64,000 bases of DNA. It comes from Megalonaias nervosa (taxonomy: Eukaryota; Mollusca; Bivalvia; Unionida; Unionidae). Both the position numbers and the translations under genes were made by a program. The first letter of the stretch is position 1; the number at the start of each line of letters is the position of its first letter. The notes under the pieces were generated by a model. The model was not told the origin of the DNA and searched no databases. It saw nothing but the letters and a program-made list of their open reading frames with translations. Positions 11,461-25,016 of the stretch are shown piece after piece. The stretch spans positions 60,210 to 124,209 of the forward strand of contig JAECUM010009479.1 of the NCBI GenBank assembly GCA_016617855.1, written 5' to 3'.

Positions 11461-13861
11461 CAAAATGCTGTAAAAAGGTACTACATAAATACCTAACTGC
11501 ATAATACATGCATATCAATTTTCACTACACAATGCATTGAATGTTTATTAGTGATATAAATATTAAATCTTATTTGATATATTTCTTGATTGTTCATTGT
11601 AACATTAGTTTCGAACCCTGCATTAAGGTGCAGATTGTATGCATACAGAAAATGGTGTTCAAAGCTTAGGATGCTGTTAATTTCTTTGCAAGTCAAGACA
11701 AGGAATAGGCTATTACTCAAAATTGCTGAGTTTTAAATAACAAAGAATTGAATAATAGATGAATAAATTCCTTCAAAAGATGATTTCAGATGTGTCATTA
11801 TAAAGGTTGCTAGACTTGTATCCTAGTAATTTGTTCATGTATTGACGCATAAACATTAAAGATGAATTATGTAACCACGAAGAAATAATTAATCCTTTAC
11901 CACATAATTCCATCTTTTCATGTCGGTCAATTACTGCGCAATCACACTTTTTGATGTTTTTTTAAATAATCTTCAATTTTATTGCACAATTGAAATATTT
12001 AGTATACATTCACCTGTTCAATTTAACAGCAAGTCTGCCATTTTCGAATGTGCTCAGTGTCCCACAGTAGTGACATGAAATAATTTGAAAATATTACAGT
12101 TGAATATTTGGACAATACAATTTGCTTTTATTATTGTCAGTGTTTCACCAAGGTAGAGGTAGATAGGAGCAAACTTTAAACATTCAAGAAAGACTGGGAG
12201 CTAAAATTATTGTATTGACAGATGTTCACAGCTTAAGTTAATTTCCACAATTTCAATAAGAAAATTACCACTGATCTTGCAAAATTTTGGATTTTTAACA
12301 TGTCAAAAACATTTACTTAATAATTTTAAGATCCAGAAGTACAAAAATATAAGCAAAGTTGCTTGAATATTCACCTGTTTGTGTTAAAAAGGAAAAGCTC
12401 TTGGTTACATGGCATGGCGAATTCTGTTCAACTTGCACAACTGTTTTATAATGCATCCTTAATAGGGCATGCTATTACCGTATAACATTTACATACTTTA
12501 AAATCTTTAATTTTACGTATCATTTTAAAATCATTATCATTTGCAATTTTTTCCTTCATTGAATGAATCAAGCATTGGACAGTTTAAAAAAAACCCATTG
12601 ATAGCTTTGCATGGAGTGCTTTCCCCATGGGCTGTCTACCATTGCTGTCCCAGTACCCTAACATTTCAGCCCATGATGCTTTGATCCTGCCGATGTGGTG
12701 TGCATTAGTGTTGATACATCATTTTTATTTCATTGCTTTCCTCTAATTATACATTAGCTTAACCATTATCTTTTGAACATAGTTTGACCCATATACCATA
12801 AATTTAGTTGCCATGTATAGAATTCCTGTGGAAGAATTGGGCATTTTCATTTAACGAATGAGTGAAAAATTAAATTTGCAAATCCCAATCATTTGTATAG
12901 CCCGATCATTTTGTGTAGCCAGTCCGATATGTGCCGCAGTCGATGTATCCAAGTCCAGTACTAATAAAATTATTTGATCTCGCATTTAATTCTTAAACTG
13001 TATGAAAAATGGACTTCTATGGAAAATGATGTTGATTTTCTACTGTAACCTATTTTCAAGGTTGCTGCTTGATGTTTTGCAACAGTGGTGTCAAATCAAA
13101 ATAAGAGTTTTAATGATATGTTTTAATTGTATTTCATCTGTCCTTTAAACATCTGACTTGAAAATATGCAAAAACAGAAGATTAAAATGACTTTTTTAAC
13201 ATTATAATTTTGAAGTTTCTTTACTTCTTCCAGATTTCACCAGTTCTTCCCTGTTCTGACTGGAATGGGAAGCCATTTTGCCCAAATATTAGAGTTCATT
13301 CTGAGTCTGAATTATTAGCATTGGTTACTTTGATTTTTCATTCATAATAGTAATTTCTCTCTCCCAGGGTCTGTAAAGTAAAACATATTTTCAAGTTCCA
13401 ATTCAGTGTAGGGCCAATTTCAGCTGTTGAGCAGGCCCAGAAAAATCCCTATGACTTTCCCTTCCTTAAAGACTGACTTTAATGTGACAGTAACTAGATT
13501 GGGATAGTGAAGAAAAGAAAGACATTGTTTCAGTTGAAGGACTTGAACGAACTTTGGCATGAAACTATTATATCAGTTAGGGAAATAAAGAATACTAAAA
13601 AGAACAACTATGTACTTTCTTGTGTATGTCATTGATTTTTTTTCACTTCTGTGATGATAATGTGTTTCTGACATCTGGTGATGCTACTGTGCACTTGCCC
13701 CATGCAATGAAAGATTTATAGGGAGATCCCTGACTTGTACTTGATTTTTCATGTTTCTTTATCCCAGCTGTTCAAAAACATCTGCAAAAACTTGTTTGAT
13801 GAATAAGTGCTTGTTAAAAAATTTAGCTGCCAAGAAAAATATTTCAAACTGGATTCTACTG

Positions 13862-14183
13862 CTCCGGTGGACTAGAGGTTAGAGCATCCACCTCAGATGC
13901 GGGAGGTCGTGGGCTCGAACCCCGGCTAAGTCATACCAAAGACTTATTTAAAATAAGTACTAACAGCTGCCTCGCTAGGCACTCAGCATTCAGAGGTTAG
14001 TGTTAGGAATGGTTGGCCTGGTGTCAGGATAATGTGACTAGGTGGGACAGCAGGCAATATGTTTGCGGCATTATGCCCCAGTGCGAGACATCACTATAAA
14101 CTGCCACACTGCAGACATCGTAGCAATGTGACTGAAAAATTGTTAAAGCTACGTTAAAATCTAAATCACACACACACACACAC
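13862..14183 (+). mobile_element. SINE family A, full-length, with 14-bp target duplication
   Basis: This is a tRNA-derived SINE. A tRNA-like head (A box near GGTTAGAGCATCC, B box GGGCTCGAACCCC) is followed by a body about 230 bases long and a (CA)n tail. Flanking duplications at 13848-13861 and 14184-14197 (ACTGGATTCTACTG / ACTGGATTCTGCTG) differ at one base. It serves here as the reference for the family; other copies lie at 22804, 25398, 32227, 55364 and part of 19356. Confidence 0.9.
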
Positions 14184-14949
14184 ACTGGATTCTGCTGTGT
14201 TAATGAGAAGGTTATTAGAGTTGACAGGATATCGGACTTGGAAAATGTGACCTTTTTTGGTTAAAAAAGAAAATTCAGAAAAGGATTAAAACAAAGCTAA
14301 AACAACTGCTTTTTAAGGATAAGGGATATAGGGATAAATTAGTTTGATATTGGTCTGTTAGAAATTTGATCAATAAACAACCATGTTCATACTGCATGAA
14401 GATTAAACAAATTGGCAAGGTTCATGGCACTTAATCTTTGAAATTTCAGTTAACGATTTTACTTAGTAGTAAATTTGTGCATTTCCGGAATAACCAAACA
14501 CTCACAAAAATTATGGAAAGCTTACGAAGAAAGATGCAAGTCACATGTGTTCCATCAGGTGATATATTTTCTGCATCTGGCATCAGATAAATCAATTGGC
14601 AAAATTTAATTATTGTGAGAGGAGGAAAACAGGAGTCAATTTGTCTTTATGTAACATCCAAGAAGGTCCATGCTATCAAGATAATCATTTTAATAGGTTG
14701 GCTTCTTTAAGCTATTCACAATTATAACAAAATGTCATCATTCATTGTATCTTATTTATTATGGATTTCAGTTGTTAAATTGCTGCTTGCTGTTATGAAT
14801 GGTGACCAGAAATGTTCTCCCCTGCTTGCTGGTAAATAACAGTCAAAGAGCATGTTCAGTAGCTAGTGCAATGTTCCCATAACCTATTTATATGGTCACT
14901 GCAGGTTATTATAGCATGGCATCTTGTATGCATGCCTAATAACTTGCCT

Positions 14950-15430
14950 TGTATGCTAAAGTACGAGTCATACAGGTCTTGCAGGCATTCAGTACTATTT
15001 CAGCTACAGGTGTCATTTTGAGAATATTGTTATACATACCTTTATATGGTTATTATATACTTTGTTTTGCTTCTCGTTGATCAGTATTCCTTGAAAGATT
15101 ATTATATATATATATAGTACACCCTGAGAAACACAACAAAATGTTAAAGTATGTCAACATTTTCACATGAAGCCAACCAAAAGGTGTGATCCATTGTAGA
15201 CCAAATGTGACAATGAAAGCACCCAACATTGGACAACATTAGAACTACACTCCACCCCACCCCATTGCACTGGTAATGATTAGAACCAACATTCATATTT
15301 CTGATCCAGTTTAGTTCTTGTTTGCCATTGTACAAGTCCATAGCAATCAATAATTTTTGTCAGGAAGTTTTGTGATAACTAAGGTGCAGGGTTCCTCAAT
15401 GATCAGGAATGAGTAGATTTTGGTAAACTA
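14950..15430 (-). repeat. Dispersed repeat family C, copy 1
   Basis: On the minus strand this block is homologous to 21225-21720, and its inner part to 61985-62130. Shared landmarks are AAGGTGTGATCCATTGTA, TACAAGTCCATAGCAATCA and TGATAACTAAGGTGCAG. The copy is broken by stops. See 21225-21720 for the best-preserved reading frame. The family is not recognised. Confidence 0.6.
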
Positions 15431-15624
15431 CTTTAGTATTAAAATTCAGAACAACAATTAATAATGTATTTAAAATAAGTAAAGATGACATCATTGATGC
15501 ATTCTTGAGTGTTAAGAACCTCATTCTGTCGATGTGTGAGGGAGAATATTGATGAGAAATATTTTTGTTTAAATAGTGATCATCAAAAGCTGTATTTTAT
15601 TTGATTCTTTCAGAGGGAGAGAGG

Positions 15625-15652
15625 GGAATGGAGAGAGAGAGAGAGAGAGAAT
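15625..15652 (+). repeat. (GA)n microsatellite
   Basis: A run of about nine GA dinucleotides sits within a purine-rich stretch. Confidence 0.8.
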
Positions 15653-16613
15653 GAGATTTTGAGAGGGAATGTAATTGACACACATAAACAGAAAAAGGTT
15701 TTTGACATGTAGACATAAATAAGGAAAGTTAATAGTCATGTGTTAGATAACAAAAGTGGTGTCAATGTGAATACATTTCTTATAGCTATTATATGAGTCA
15801 TTTATGTTCCTCAAATCTTCAGGATGTCATGATTTCAAAGAAGTGTGTTTAATGTACAGTTAACTGTCCATTTAAGATGCGCTTCCTGTTCATGTTCAGT
15901 CCGATGGGAAATGGTTAATGACTGTTTCATATTGTGTCAGTACTGATATTCCTTCCAATGTTAAAATGCAGTTTAGTGACTTAAGATGCAAATCATCCAA
16001 GATGCTAGATTATTCTTATGATAATTGCACGTCTTAATTTTCTCTTTAATCCACAGAATGACATCGTGAAACAAAAGACAAAAGTACCTTTATTCATTTT
16101 AGTACTTCTGTCTTTTGTGTCAGTCAGACATTTACCTGTGATTATTTCACAGGTTATGAAGTCATTTTCTATAATAAAGTTTTGATAGAGCAGTTCATCA
16201 TACATTTGTGTTTTGGAATAAAACATTGTCAACTTTTGGCACTCCGTATTCCATTTAGATAAAAATGCAGAGGTAATGCCACCACCTTTGTGCCAAATGC
16301 TTTCCCCTCTAACTCTTTCTAGGGGCTCTTACCTCTGTTATACATTTATGTTTTACTAGTTCCATATATTTTTATGGTTATTTAATATAGAATGCATGTA
16401 TAAATGTATTTGTTTGTTCTTTATGTCCGACATCCTAACTTTAGTGAGGAAAAAGTATGTCTTTTGCCATGCGGAGTTCTAGTATTTTTTTTTTGTATTT
16501 CAAAATGTGCCCTGTTGCCAACAGATGTGCCCTTATTGTAAAATATACTTGTACACCCCAGTATGAGAAGGAAAAAAAAATGCAGTGGCTAGAGAACTGG
16601 CACTTAATGATTT

Positions 16614-16667
16614 GTAAGACATATCCAACATCATTTCTATGTAAGACATATCCAACATCATTTCTAT
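16614..16667 (+). repeat. Perfect 27-bp tandem duplication
   Basis: The 27-base unit beginning GTAAGACATATCCAACATCA occurs twice in a row without a mismatch, implying a recent duplication. Confidence 0.9.
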
Positions 16668-16904
16668 ATTCATTTTTAAATAAGCCTGAACTCTTAATCC
16701 AACCTGGAAAAAAAAAATGCTTTTTATTGTTTGTTTTAAAAATTACTGAGAAATCATGAGACTGGTTGATTTCATCAACTTGTGCAGAGGAGATTTTTTT
16801 CATTCTTTTAACAGCTGAAGATTTTGTAATATCTGAAAGTCCAGGAAGAAATGGAATTATTTACTGATTATGTTTTCTGACACATCAGTATTAAAATTAT
16901 GCTG

Positions 16905-17095
16905 TTGGAAAACTAGAGGGACACTTTTCCTACAAGCCTCCTCCTTCCTGCTTGAATTGTATCAATGTTAGACCAAACTACAGGAAAATATATTTTACAA
17001 GACTCCTTGTACCTGCTTGAATTATATCAGTGTTGTGCAAACTACAGGAAAACATTTCGTATGAAATCCCTTCTACCTGCTTTAATTGTATCAAT
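16905..17095 (+). repeat. About 65-bp imperfect tandem triplet
   Basis: Three diverged units share CTTCCTGCTTGAATTGTATC and ACTACAGGAAAA. Non-coding. Confidence 0.6.
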
Positions 17096-19301
17096 CGAGT
17101 ACTAAGTAACAGTTGAAATTTTGGCCAAAAGTAATGTATATTTTCTTAATTTGTTTGACAAAAAAGATTATTTGTTTCAAGTTTTTTTATTCACACGACT
17201 CGAAATTTGTCAATTCGTATTCGTATATTGCTCGGTTAATTACTAATAATGAAAATTGGATTTTAGAAGGAACTTAAGTTTTTGCTTTTTGAAAACATTT
17301 TGTACCTTGGTATTTATTAGTGTTTTGTTTATTCATTTACAAGTTTTTGTTTTGGGGGGGGGAGGGTTTAACAAGAGAGCAACGTTGTCTAAAGCTACAT
17401 ATAGAAAGATCCAATGAAATGGCATACTTAAAAAGTGTCTTTGGTTCATGAATCACATTTCTATTTAGATCCGATTGTCTATGTGTAAAACGTATGCTCA
17501 CCATTGATGAATGAACAGATATAAAAAAAAGGATTCGCTTGGATTTTGTTGATTGATGAAAGAATATAAATTTTGGATGTTTAGGGAATGTTTGGGAATC
17601 CACCATAGAATGCATTTGCCTCTGTGGAATGAGACCATAAATTAGCTATTACGAACAGTTATTCCCACTTATTTAAAGTTTGCAAGAATAGGAAAATCTT
17701 AACACATTTTGAAGCTCATCTTCACTTCTGTAAAAGAATTCTTAAATTTTACTATAGGAGTTTGCTTCATCTTTAGTGGTTTTAATATTCAACATGTCTG
17801 GATGAAAATACTGCAGTACCTGTCTTGATATTCTACTTGATGGGATCAAAATAACATGATGCCTAGGTATATGATGGATTTAACTTTTCTCTTCATGCTT
17901 TTAAATGAATTGTACATCATTCTTAAAGTTTGTTTCTTTTATTTACTTTAGGCATTCATATGAACATTATAGAAAAGTTTTATATTTGGGATGGGGGTCA
18001 TAAAATCCACTGCTGCATCTTAAACTCCTACCATTGTAACAAAGCAAAATACTACTTGTTTTGTTCAAGACTATTTCAGTACTAGGTTAATTGCCCATCC
18101 TAGGACAGGGGGAAAAAAAGTCAGAATTTTTTTTTTTAAAAATTGGGATGAGTGAGTTTAAAAGAATGTTTGAATGTAAAAGTATCAAAATAGTATTAAA
18201 AATTGAGATGCTGCCATGAGTTTCAAACTTGTGCCATCTTGTTTGGCAGCCAGATTGCCCATCCTGGGGCAGGAGTGATTAAAGAAAGTTTCGACCGAAA
18301 AGTTAAAAAAAAAATTTAAAAGATTTTAATAATTTGGGATGAAGGAGTTTAACAGAAAGTTTCAACATAAATATAAAAAAAGTAGTTAAAACAATTTGGA
18401 TTTTAATTTAAAACATCAGCATATCACATTTGAAAGAAAAGTATTGTCTGAAGTGTTCATCATTTTAAAGACTACATGAGCGTGAGGAAAAATCCAGCAA
18501 CTTCATATTGAATAGAGTAAAAAGGGACATTTGAGATTTGATTTCATTTAGGATTTTTAATCCTTTTTTTCACCAACTTTGATGTGAATAAGATCTTTTT
18601 ACTTTCTAGTTCTTGAAATCATGAACAAAATGTATACAGCTATCGATACAAAAATCAAATTATGAAAATCTATGCTCTTCCTTTATGTTTCATATCAGCA
18701 GTGGTTAGACTCCACTTCTTCACCACCACTATTATTATTATTATTATTGCTGTTGTTGTTGCTATCAGTGGTGGTGATATTTCTCCAGCTGTTACTATTG
18801 TAATGTTGCTAAGGCTGTTTTTATATTGTTAGTGTAATCATTGTAATTGGTACTCGGGTTGTTATGGTAGTCATCCAGATCAGTAAATATTATGGTTGAC
18901 TTGTGCATTTTACATCATTGTTGTATGCTGATTTCATGTACAAAGCTCTTTTTTCGAGGGAAAAGAATTTAAAAGTAGATTATATTCTCACTCAAGTGCA
19001 TCTACAAAAAATAGAATGAATCATCAAGTTGATGAAATTCACTAAAAGAATCATCTGTTGTTTGCATCTTCCCAATATTTTCAGAGATTAGTGAAAGTAA
19101 TATTATGGAAGTATTACTTTCTGTACTCTTGTACATTACACTTTTAATTATTTTTTTCACAGGTGAATTTATGAAAAAGTCTCTAAAATTTTTCAGATTT
19201 GTTTTTAAAAACATCATGTCTTCACATTTTTGCATAGGGGTTCAGATGACACGGAATGTTTGTCAATATGTTGTTTTAGATGCCATATGATCCACTTCAT
19301 T

Positions 19302-19465
19302 TAGACTAAATTGACCACCATGTATAGCCTATCATGTGCTGAAAAAATAGCATTAAACCCACTATAATAGACATCACTATAAACTGTCACACTGCAGACA
19401 TCATAGTGATATGACTGAAAAGTTGTTAAAGCTACTTTAAAAATCTAAAACACAGACACACATAT
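19302..19465 (+). mobile_element. Chimeric fragment: SINE B 3' end joined to SINE A 3' end
   Basis: Bases 19302-19355 match the last 50 or so bases of SINE B (CCATGTATAGCCTATC then AGCATTAAACCCA). From about 19356 the sequence switches to the last 100 bases of SINE A (AGACATCACTATAAAC then GACTGAAAAGTTGTTAAAGC). It ends in a degraded CA-rich tail. The normal CAA tail of SINE B is missing at the junction. Confidence 0.75.
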
Positions 19466-19786
19466 GCAAAAATGGACAAAAAAATTGAATAGGTGAAATA
19501 AATTACAGTACCACTGAACACCACATTCTGTAGTGAATTATCAAGAAGAAAATCATGATGTATTTCTTTGATAAACCATATTAAGGTTAATCGTCCGTGC
19601 TCATGTTTTTTATATATACAGTATATATATTTTTTACTGTTTGCCTCGTTACTAATTTCACATGTAACTGTTTCCCCATAAAGAAACCCACTATGTAACA
19701 TGAGTAGAATGAACTACAATGTACTGATTTGAGTACATCAAGAATTAGAAGAAAAAATGTACACTGAATTACACTTGACTTGTAAA

Positions 19787-19846
<60 letters not shown>
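19787..19846 (+). repeat. (TA)n microsatellite
   Basis: About 58 bases of uninterrupted alternating TA. Length is likely polymorphic. Confidence 0.95.
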
Positions 19847-19850
<4 letters not shown>

Positions 19851-20439
19851 CCTGAGTACTTAAATATTCAGATCATATGACCTGTCAGCATGTTAAAGGC
19901 ACTGTCGGTACAGCACAAAAAAACCTTGTGCACGTTAAGTTTGCAATAGCCATTAAAATATTGAAATCATGATTTTAATAATGATTATACAAGGTATTTT
20001 AAAGCCTATTATAGAATGAAGAACAAGATGGTTATGGACATTTTGCTTCAATTGCAGCTTTCAAAATAGAAGTATCAGACTGCTGGAAATAAAGATTAGG
20101 TCTGATTTCCCTCTGCTTTATGTTCATTGCTAATTTGCACATTCATTCAAAGTTGAAGTTGTGTATCAAAATGTGTTACTTTTTAAGGTAAATAAAGAGA
20201 TTATGATATGTATATTTACTACATATATTTTTTCCTCCAAATAAGGGAAGTTAAAATTTTCAACAGTTTCTTTGTTTTCACAGTGCTTCAGACACCTGTT
20301 CATTTTTTCACAGTTGTCACAGCCTGTTCATTGTCATACAGTATTTTGAACCATCCCAGTCAATAAAACTGTCAAACTTTTATTTTCTAATAAATATATC
20401 TCACTAACTCCTTGATCTGTTGAGAGATTTAAAGCCACT

Positions 20440-21140
20440 TTTAGCTCTACTGTTCATAGACCAGGGGAGCTTATTGGATGGTCTGTTGTCTGTCATATGC
20501 CTGTTGGCACAAGCTCTACTCCTCCTAGACTCTCTGGAGGACTGCCATGAAATTTGACACAAACACTCATCCCATGGTCTAATTGGACTAAATGAAACTA
20601 CTGCTGCTCGACTATTGATGCCACGGTAACCGTCTTGAAAATCATGTTATGGACACTCCATGTAAATGGATGGTCATATATCAACATGGGGTCTTCACTA
20701 AAAGACTTCTTATGAGGTGTAATTGGTCCTACATGTAAATGAAAATGGGACCAATTTGATGTCCAATATAACTGGCAGTCTTAAAAATCCTGTTACTACT
20801 CCTGGATGGAAAGTCATGTTGACATTGGGTTTTTCTTACGATGTCGACTTGTTTCTAAATGATGATTCAAATCTGATGTCCAATATGTCTGCCACAATAG
20901 TCATCATAAAAACCGTATCAATATTTTTCTTGAATTGATGGTTATATCAGCAAGGAGTTTCCACTAAAAGATTTCTTAATAATGTCTAGTTGGTTGTGAA
21001 TGAAAATGGTGCTGATCCGTCTTCCAGTCTGGCTGCCACAGTACTTGTTTTGCTACTTCTCCTGAATGGATGTCCATATGTTATTTAGTAGAAATGATTC
21101 TGTCTTTAATTCCTGGAAATTCTTTTAAGCCAGTAGAGCC
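20440..21140. repeat. Left arm of a foldback-like zone: inverted subrepeat array
   Basis: The arm starts TTTTAGCTCTACTGTTCATA. This is the inverse of the terminus at 30098, which reads inward as TTTTAGCTCTACTGGTCATA. It then carries several degenerate units (about 140 bases) that are the reverse complement of the units at 29300-30050; each includes forms of AAAATGGGACCAATTTGATG, TGGCAGTC, and CTACTCCTGGATGGA. A CAGTAGAGC motif at 21131 could be an inner end, in which case this arm may be a separate 0.7-kb element. Confidence 0.55.
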
Positions 21141-21224
21141 CAAGTCAGGGACTCTTGTCTTCTTTATCACTTTTTGTTTTATATCATTTTAATTTTTTAA
21201 AAACATTTTTTCATCATTAAAATT

Positions 21225-21720
21225 ATTACAGTATTGTATGTCACCATCTACAGTACAAGTCACACGGATCATGTAGGCATTCAACACCACCTATTTCAGT
21301 AATGGGTGTCATTTTTTAGAATTTGATTCTACATACCTTTAAGTGGAAAATATTTACTTCATATGGATTCGTATACATCCATATTCCTTTGGAAGGTCAT
21401 TATTTTGATGCCTCCAGAGGTGCATATGGCAAAATCAATGTTAAAGTACATAGACATTTTTGGATGAAATGAACCTAAAGGTGTGATACAGTACAATCTG
21501 GATTGAATGTCATGTGCTGTGATGTCATGAAGAAAACTACACATATTGATAAATGAATTTGTACTACCCTTGATTGTAATGATTCCACTCGATGCACTCT
21601 TATTTTGACCCAAGTTTAGTACATGGCCACCATTGTAAAGTCCATAGTGATAATTTTCGTCTGGAAGATTCCTGGTGACAGTTAAGGTGCAGAACATTCA
21701 ATGATAAAGACTGAATAGAC
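21225..21720 (-). repeat. Dispersed repeat family C, copy 2, with a 112-codon open frame
   Basis: Read on the minus strand, the frame 21697-21359 stays open for 112 codons and looks peptide-like (e.g. DENYHYGLYNGGHVLNLGQ and SGIITIKGSTNSF, then MSMYFNIDFA). Copy 1 (15350-15144) and copy 3 (61985-62130) share the DNA, and in part the peptide, but carry stops or shifts. No splice sites or start fit a host exon clearly. It may be a decayed transposon domain or a processed gene fragment; I do not recognise the protein. Confidence 0.5.
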
Positions 21721-22803
21721 TGGTTAAAAAAAATTAGTGTCAGGTATTAAAAGAATAATTTATATTTAATTTAAAATGAGTAAATGCACATACATGACCC
21801 ATGTGACTTGTATTTTAGTACATGACATCATAAACATTTATGTTTGGGACAACTGTTTTGTGAATTTCATTCTTGGTGCTATCTACATTCATGCATGACC
21901 ACAACCATTTCACCTAGATCAAATCCATTACTGAAAACAAGTATCCTCTGTCAAGTTATGAAGCAGCCCAGGAGCAAACAAAAGTTAATGAATACTGTAA
22001 GCCATTGATAGCATACAGTGCATATGAACTGTGATGGCACATTGTTATGTGTTACAAAGTCTCTTTGATGGAAAAGGGGTGATTTGCTAATGGACCATTA
22101 ATATTGACTTGCAGTGTTATATCTGTTTAATATTTGTAATATTGTACATCATACACAAATAGCTGAGAGGTCTAGGCAGATTATAAATAAAACAGAGGAT
22201 CATGCGAAGCTTAGTTCAACAGACCTTCCAGACATATGTGTTATGATAGATTTAGTCCATGCTCAGCCTTTCCTGTCATATACAAACTGTACAGGCTGAT
22301 ATACAGGGTTGTGTTTAAAGACAGTCATTTGCCAAGTTAGATTTGCTGTTGGTCCCTAATGAGAAATACAAATGCCAACAAGTTATGGAGGTTGTTTGCC
22401 ATGCATGCATCAATAGTGTCACGTAATGAAGAATTTGCAAGGAAAGATAATTTTACAGAGCTGGGAAGCCAAGAAATGTTGTTTAATGGACTATGGATTT
22501 GTACAGCAAAATGACCTTGATTATTTATGATGCAAACCAAATGTATACATTTACCACAAGGAATTAAAGGTTTATTTTTGTAATAAATCAAGCTAGCTCA
22601 GCATGCCAAAAAATGTGTATGCATTTCTGACATCTAATAAATTCATTTAGAGAATGGGATGTTCAGCATTTAATTGTTACAAGTACACATATTTACATTC
22701 CATGGGTGTAAGAATGTTTTAAATAATTTTTATCTTCTTCCATTATGCTGTATTTCCACTTCTTTATTTACTGGAAAGTTCTTTAGCTTGAAACAAAAGA
22801 CTG

Positions 22804-23036
22804 TTTGTGTGTGTGTGATTTGGATTTTAACGTAGCTTTAACAATTTTTCAGTCATATTGCTATGATGTCTGCAGTGTAGCAGTTTATAGTGATGTTTAG
22901 CACAGAGGCATCATATTTTAGATATGTTGCATGATGTCCCATCCAGTCACATTATCCTGACACCAGGCCGACCAGTCCTAACACTAAACCCATAATGCTG
23001 AGCACCTAGCAAGGCCGCTGTTTGTATGACTCGGCT
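22804..23036 (-). mobile_element. SINE family A, 5'-truncated, 14-bp target duplication
   Basis: The minus-strand copy has lost the tRNA-like head and begins at the CCGAGTCATAC part of the body. Its (GT)n run is the complement of the CA tail. Flanks at 22790-22803 and 23037-23050 (GAAACAAAAGACTG / GAAACAGAAGACTG) are a target duplication with one mismatch. Confidence 0.9.
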
Positions 23037-23764
23037 GAAACAGAAGACTGAAAATATGTTTAAAGTTAATATATTTGTATCTTTTGAAATATCCACAGTG
23101 ACAGTTGAATCTCTGTTAGAGCATAACTCTGCCATATCTACCTATATCTTCAGTTTCTACATGTTGGTACATGTACCCTATTATATACGTGATAAATTAA
23201 CATAAAAGTATCATGTTCATTCAACAGAATATATTGGGCCTTATTTCACTAATTTTAGGTCACAGAGCCACAAGTCCAAATGAGTCTATAGTAAGGTTCT
23301 TTGTTCATTCTGCATGATCCCTCTGGCTTCCATCTGCAAATTGTATTTTCAGCTTCTTAAAAACCACTGGGCCAATTTAGGACTAAAAAAGAAAAAAACA
23401 AAAACCTTGGCAGAAAATACTCTGGCCTGACAGCCTTTCTGGTTTATACTGATTGACGTTGACCAACTATCAACTAAGGCTTCAATAACTCAAAATAGTA
23501 ACCCCTTGAAATAACATTTCATAAACTGCAGAAAATTTGATCAAATTGACGAAAAACTGTATTTTTTTTAGATTTTTAAAAATAATGCTAAGCTGCTACC
23601 AATTGTGGATACCTTTACTAAAACTATAAAACACTTTAAGCAACAAATCAAAAACTGCTTAAAAAACTTGACCAACTTTTGCAGAAAGCATCCTGACATG
23701 AAAGTCTTTGTAGAAATTATGCTGATCTGCCATCAGATATGGTCAGCATTACTGAAAATAGAAA

Positions 23765-24092
23765 AACAACACCTATAACAAAAACATTTGACAGTAATGG
23801 ACCATAGAGAAATCTTTGAACAACGCCTGTAACAAAAATACTTGACAATAATGGACCATAGAAAAACCTTTGAATAACGCCTATAATAAAACACCTGACA
23901 GTAATGGACCATATAACAATTGTTGAACAATGTCTATGGAAAAACACTTGACAGTCATGGACCATAGAAAAATTGTTAAACAATGTCTATGGAAAAACAC
24001 TTGACAGTCATGGACCATAGATTTTTATGAATCATAGAAAAATCGTTGAACAGTGTCTATCGAAAAACACTTAACAGTCATGGACCAAATTT
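23765..24092 (+). repeat. 53-bp tandem array, about 6 units
   Basis: Units contain CTTGACAGTCATGGACCATA and GAACAATGTCTATGGAAAAA. The two best units (23947 and 24000) are exactly 53 bases apart; outer units drift. The array produces overlapping open frames on the minus strand that are not genes. Confidence 0.85.
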
Positions 24093-25016
24093 GCAAGCAT
24101 TCTTGCATAAAGGGCTTTATTCTTTTTACAAATTGTGCCAATTCCAAGTCGAATATGGTCAGTATTACTGATTATATAAAGGCTTTAAAGTTTGAACAAT
24201 TATCAGATTTATTAACCATTACAAACTTTAACCTGTAAACAGTTTCTTTTTAAAAACCACTGAATACAATTGACAGAAAGCATTGTCATAATATCCTTTG
24301 AAAATATACAAATGATATTAATTCACCATCAACTATGGCCACTTGTACTAAAAAAAAAAAAAGTCTTTAAAACAACTTCTGCAGATTCTACAAAGTATCC
24401 TGGTGTGCAGGGCAGCAGTTTGTACAAATGATGTTGCTGTGCTGTCCAATGTGGCAGCTGTTCCCCCCCCCAAAAAAAATTCTTCAACTTTTAAAATATG
24501 GATCAGTGGATTCTCAAATATATACCAAATAACAGTTTGACCAAAATTTAACAGAAGCATCAAAGTTTGAAGGTTTTTCAAATTTATAAAAACAATGCCA
24601 GTTTGCCATCAGATGTGGCCATTACTAAAAATGTAAAATATTTGAACAATTTTATCATAAAAAAAAAACCTGATCAGTAATGGAAAATAACCAAGCATGA
24701 AGGCATTTTGAGTATTAGACAAATTATGCTGATGTACCATCTAATATGGATGAAGATATAAAAAAATGGAAATTAAAACAGTTATTTTAATAACCTATGT
24801 AACCAAGAGCATTGGAGTAAATTTCTACAGAAGGCATTCTACTGACCCCAAGTACTTTGCCATCCACACTAAGACAGATATCAAACAGGTGTACAGTTTT
24901 TTCCCATTTGGGTCTTATTTATTACCATGATATCATGGTTTTCTTTATTCCTTTGTCCCAAAAGGAAATACATTTGAGTAGACCACTATACATATTTTTG
25001 CTTTTTATAGCATTGA

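Larger units (their letters stand above)
10150..13847. other. Intergenic stretch downstream of the left gene
   Basis: Apart from the tRNA-like relic at 10555-10628 and the SINE copy at 11218-11460, I see no coding exon, array or clear transposon here. Reading frames are short and lack splice context. The sequence looks like aged, AT-rich non-coding DNA. Confidence 0.4.
14198..20439. other. Intergenic stretch with scattered repeats
   Basis: Between the named repeats, this stretch shows only AT-rich sequence, low-complexity runs (for example the TTA run near 18728) and diffuse imperfect duplications around 18000-18420. No coding exon is supported. Confidence 0.4.

Noticed and set aside
16441..16803. 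120-codon minus-strand and 100-codon plus-strand overlapping frames
   Set aside because: They include a 27-bp tandem duplication and poly-A/T runs; composition is low-complexity and neither matches a known family.
23717..23983. Overlapping minus-strand frames with repeated peptide units
   Set aside because: They are produced by the 53-bp tandem array at 23765-24092 and have no splice or start context.
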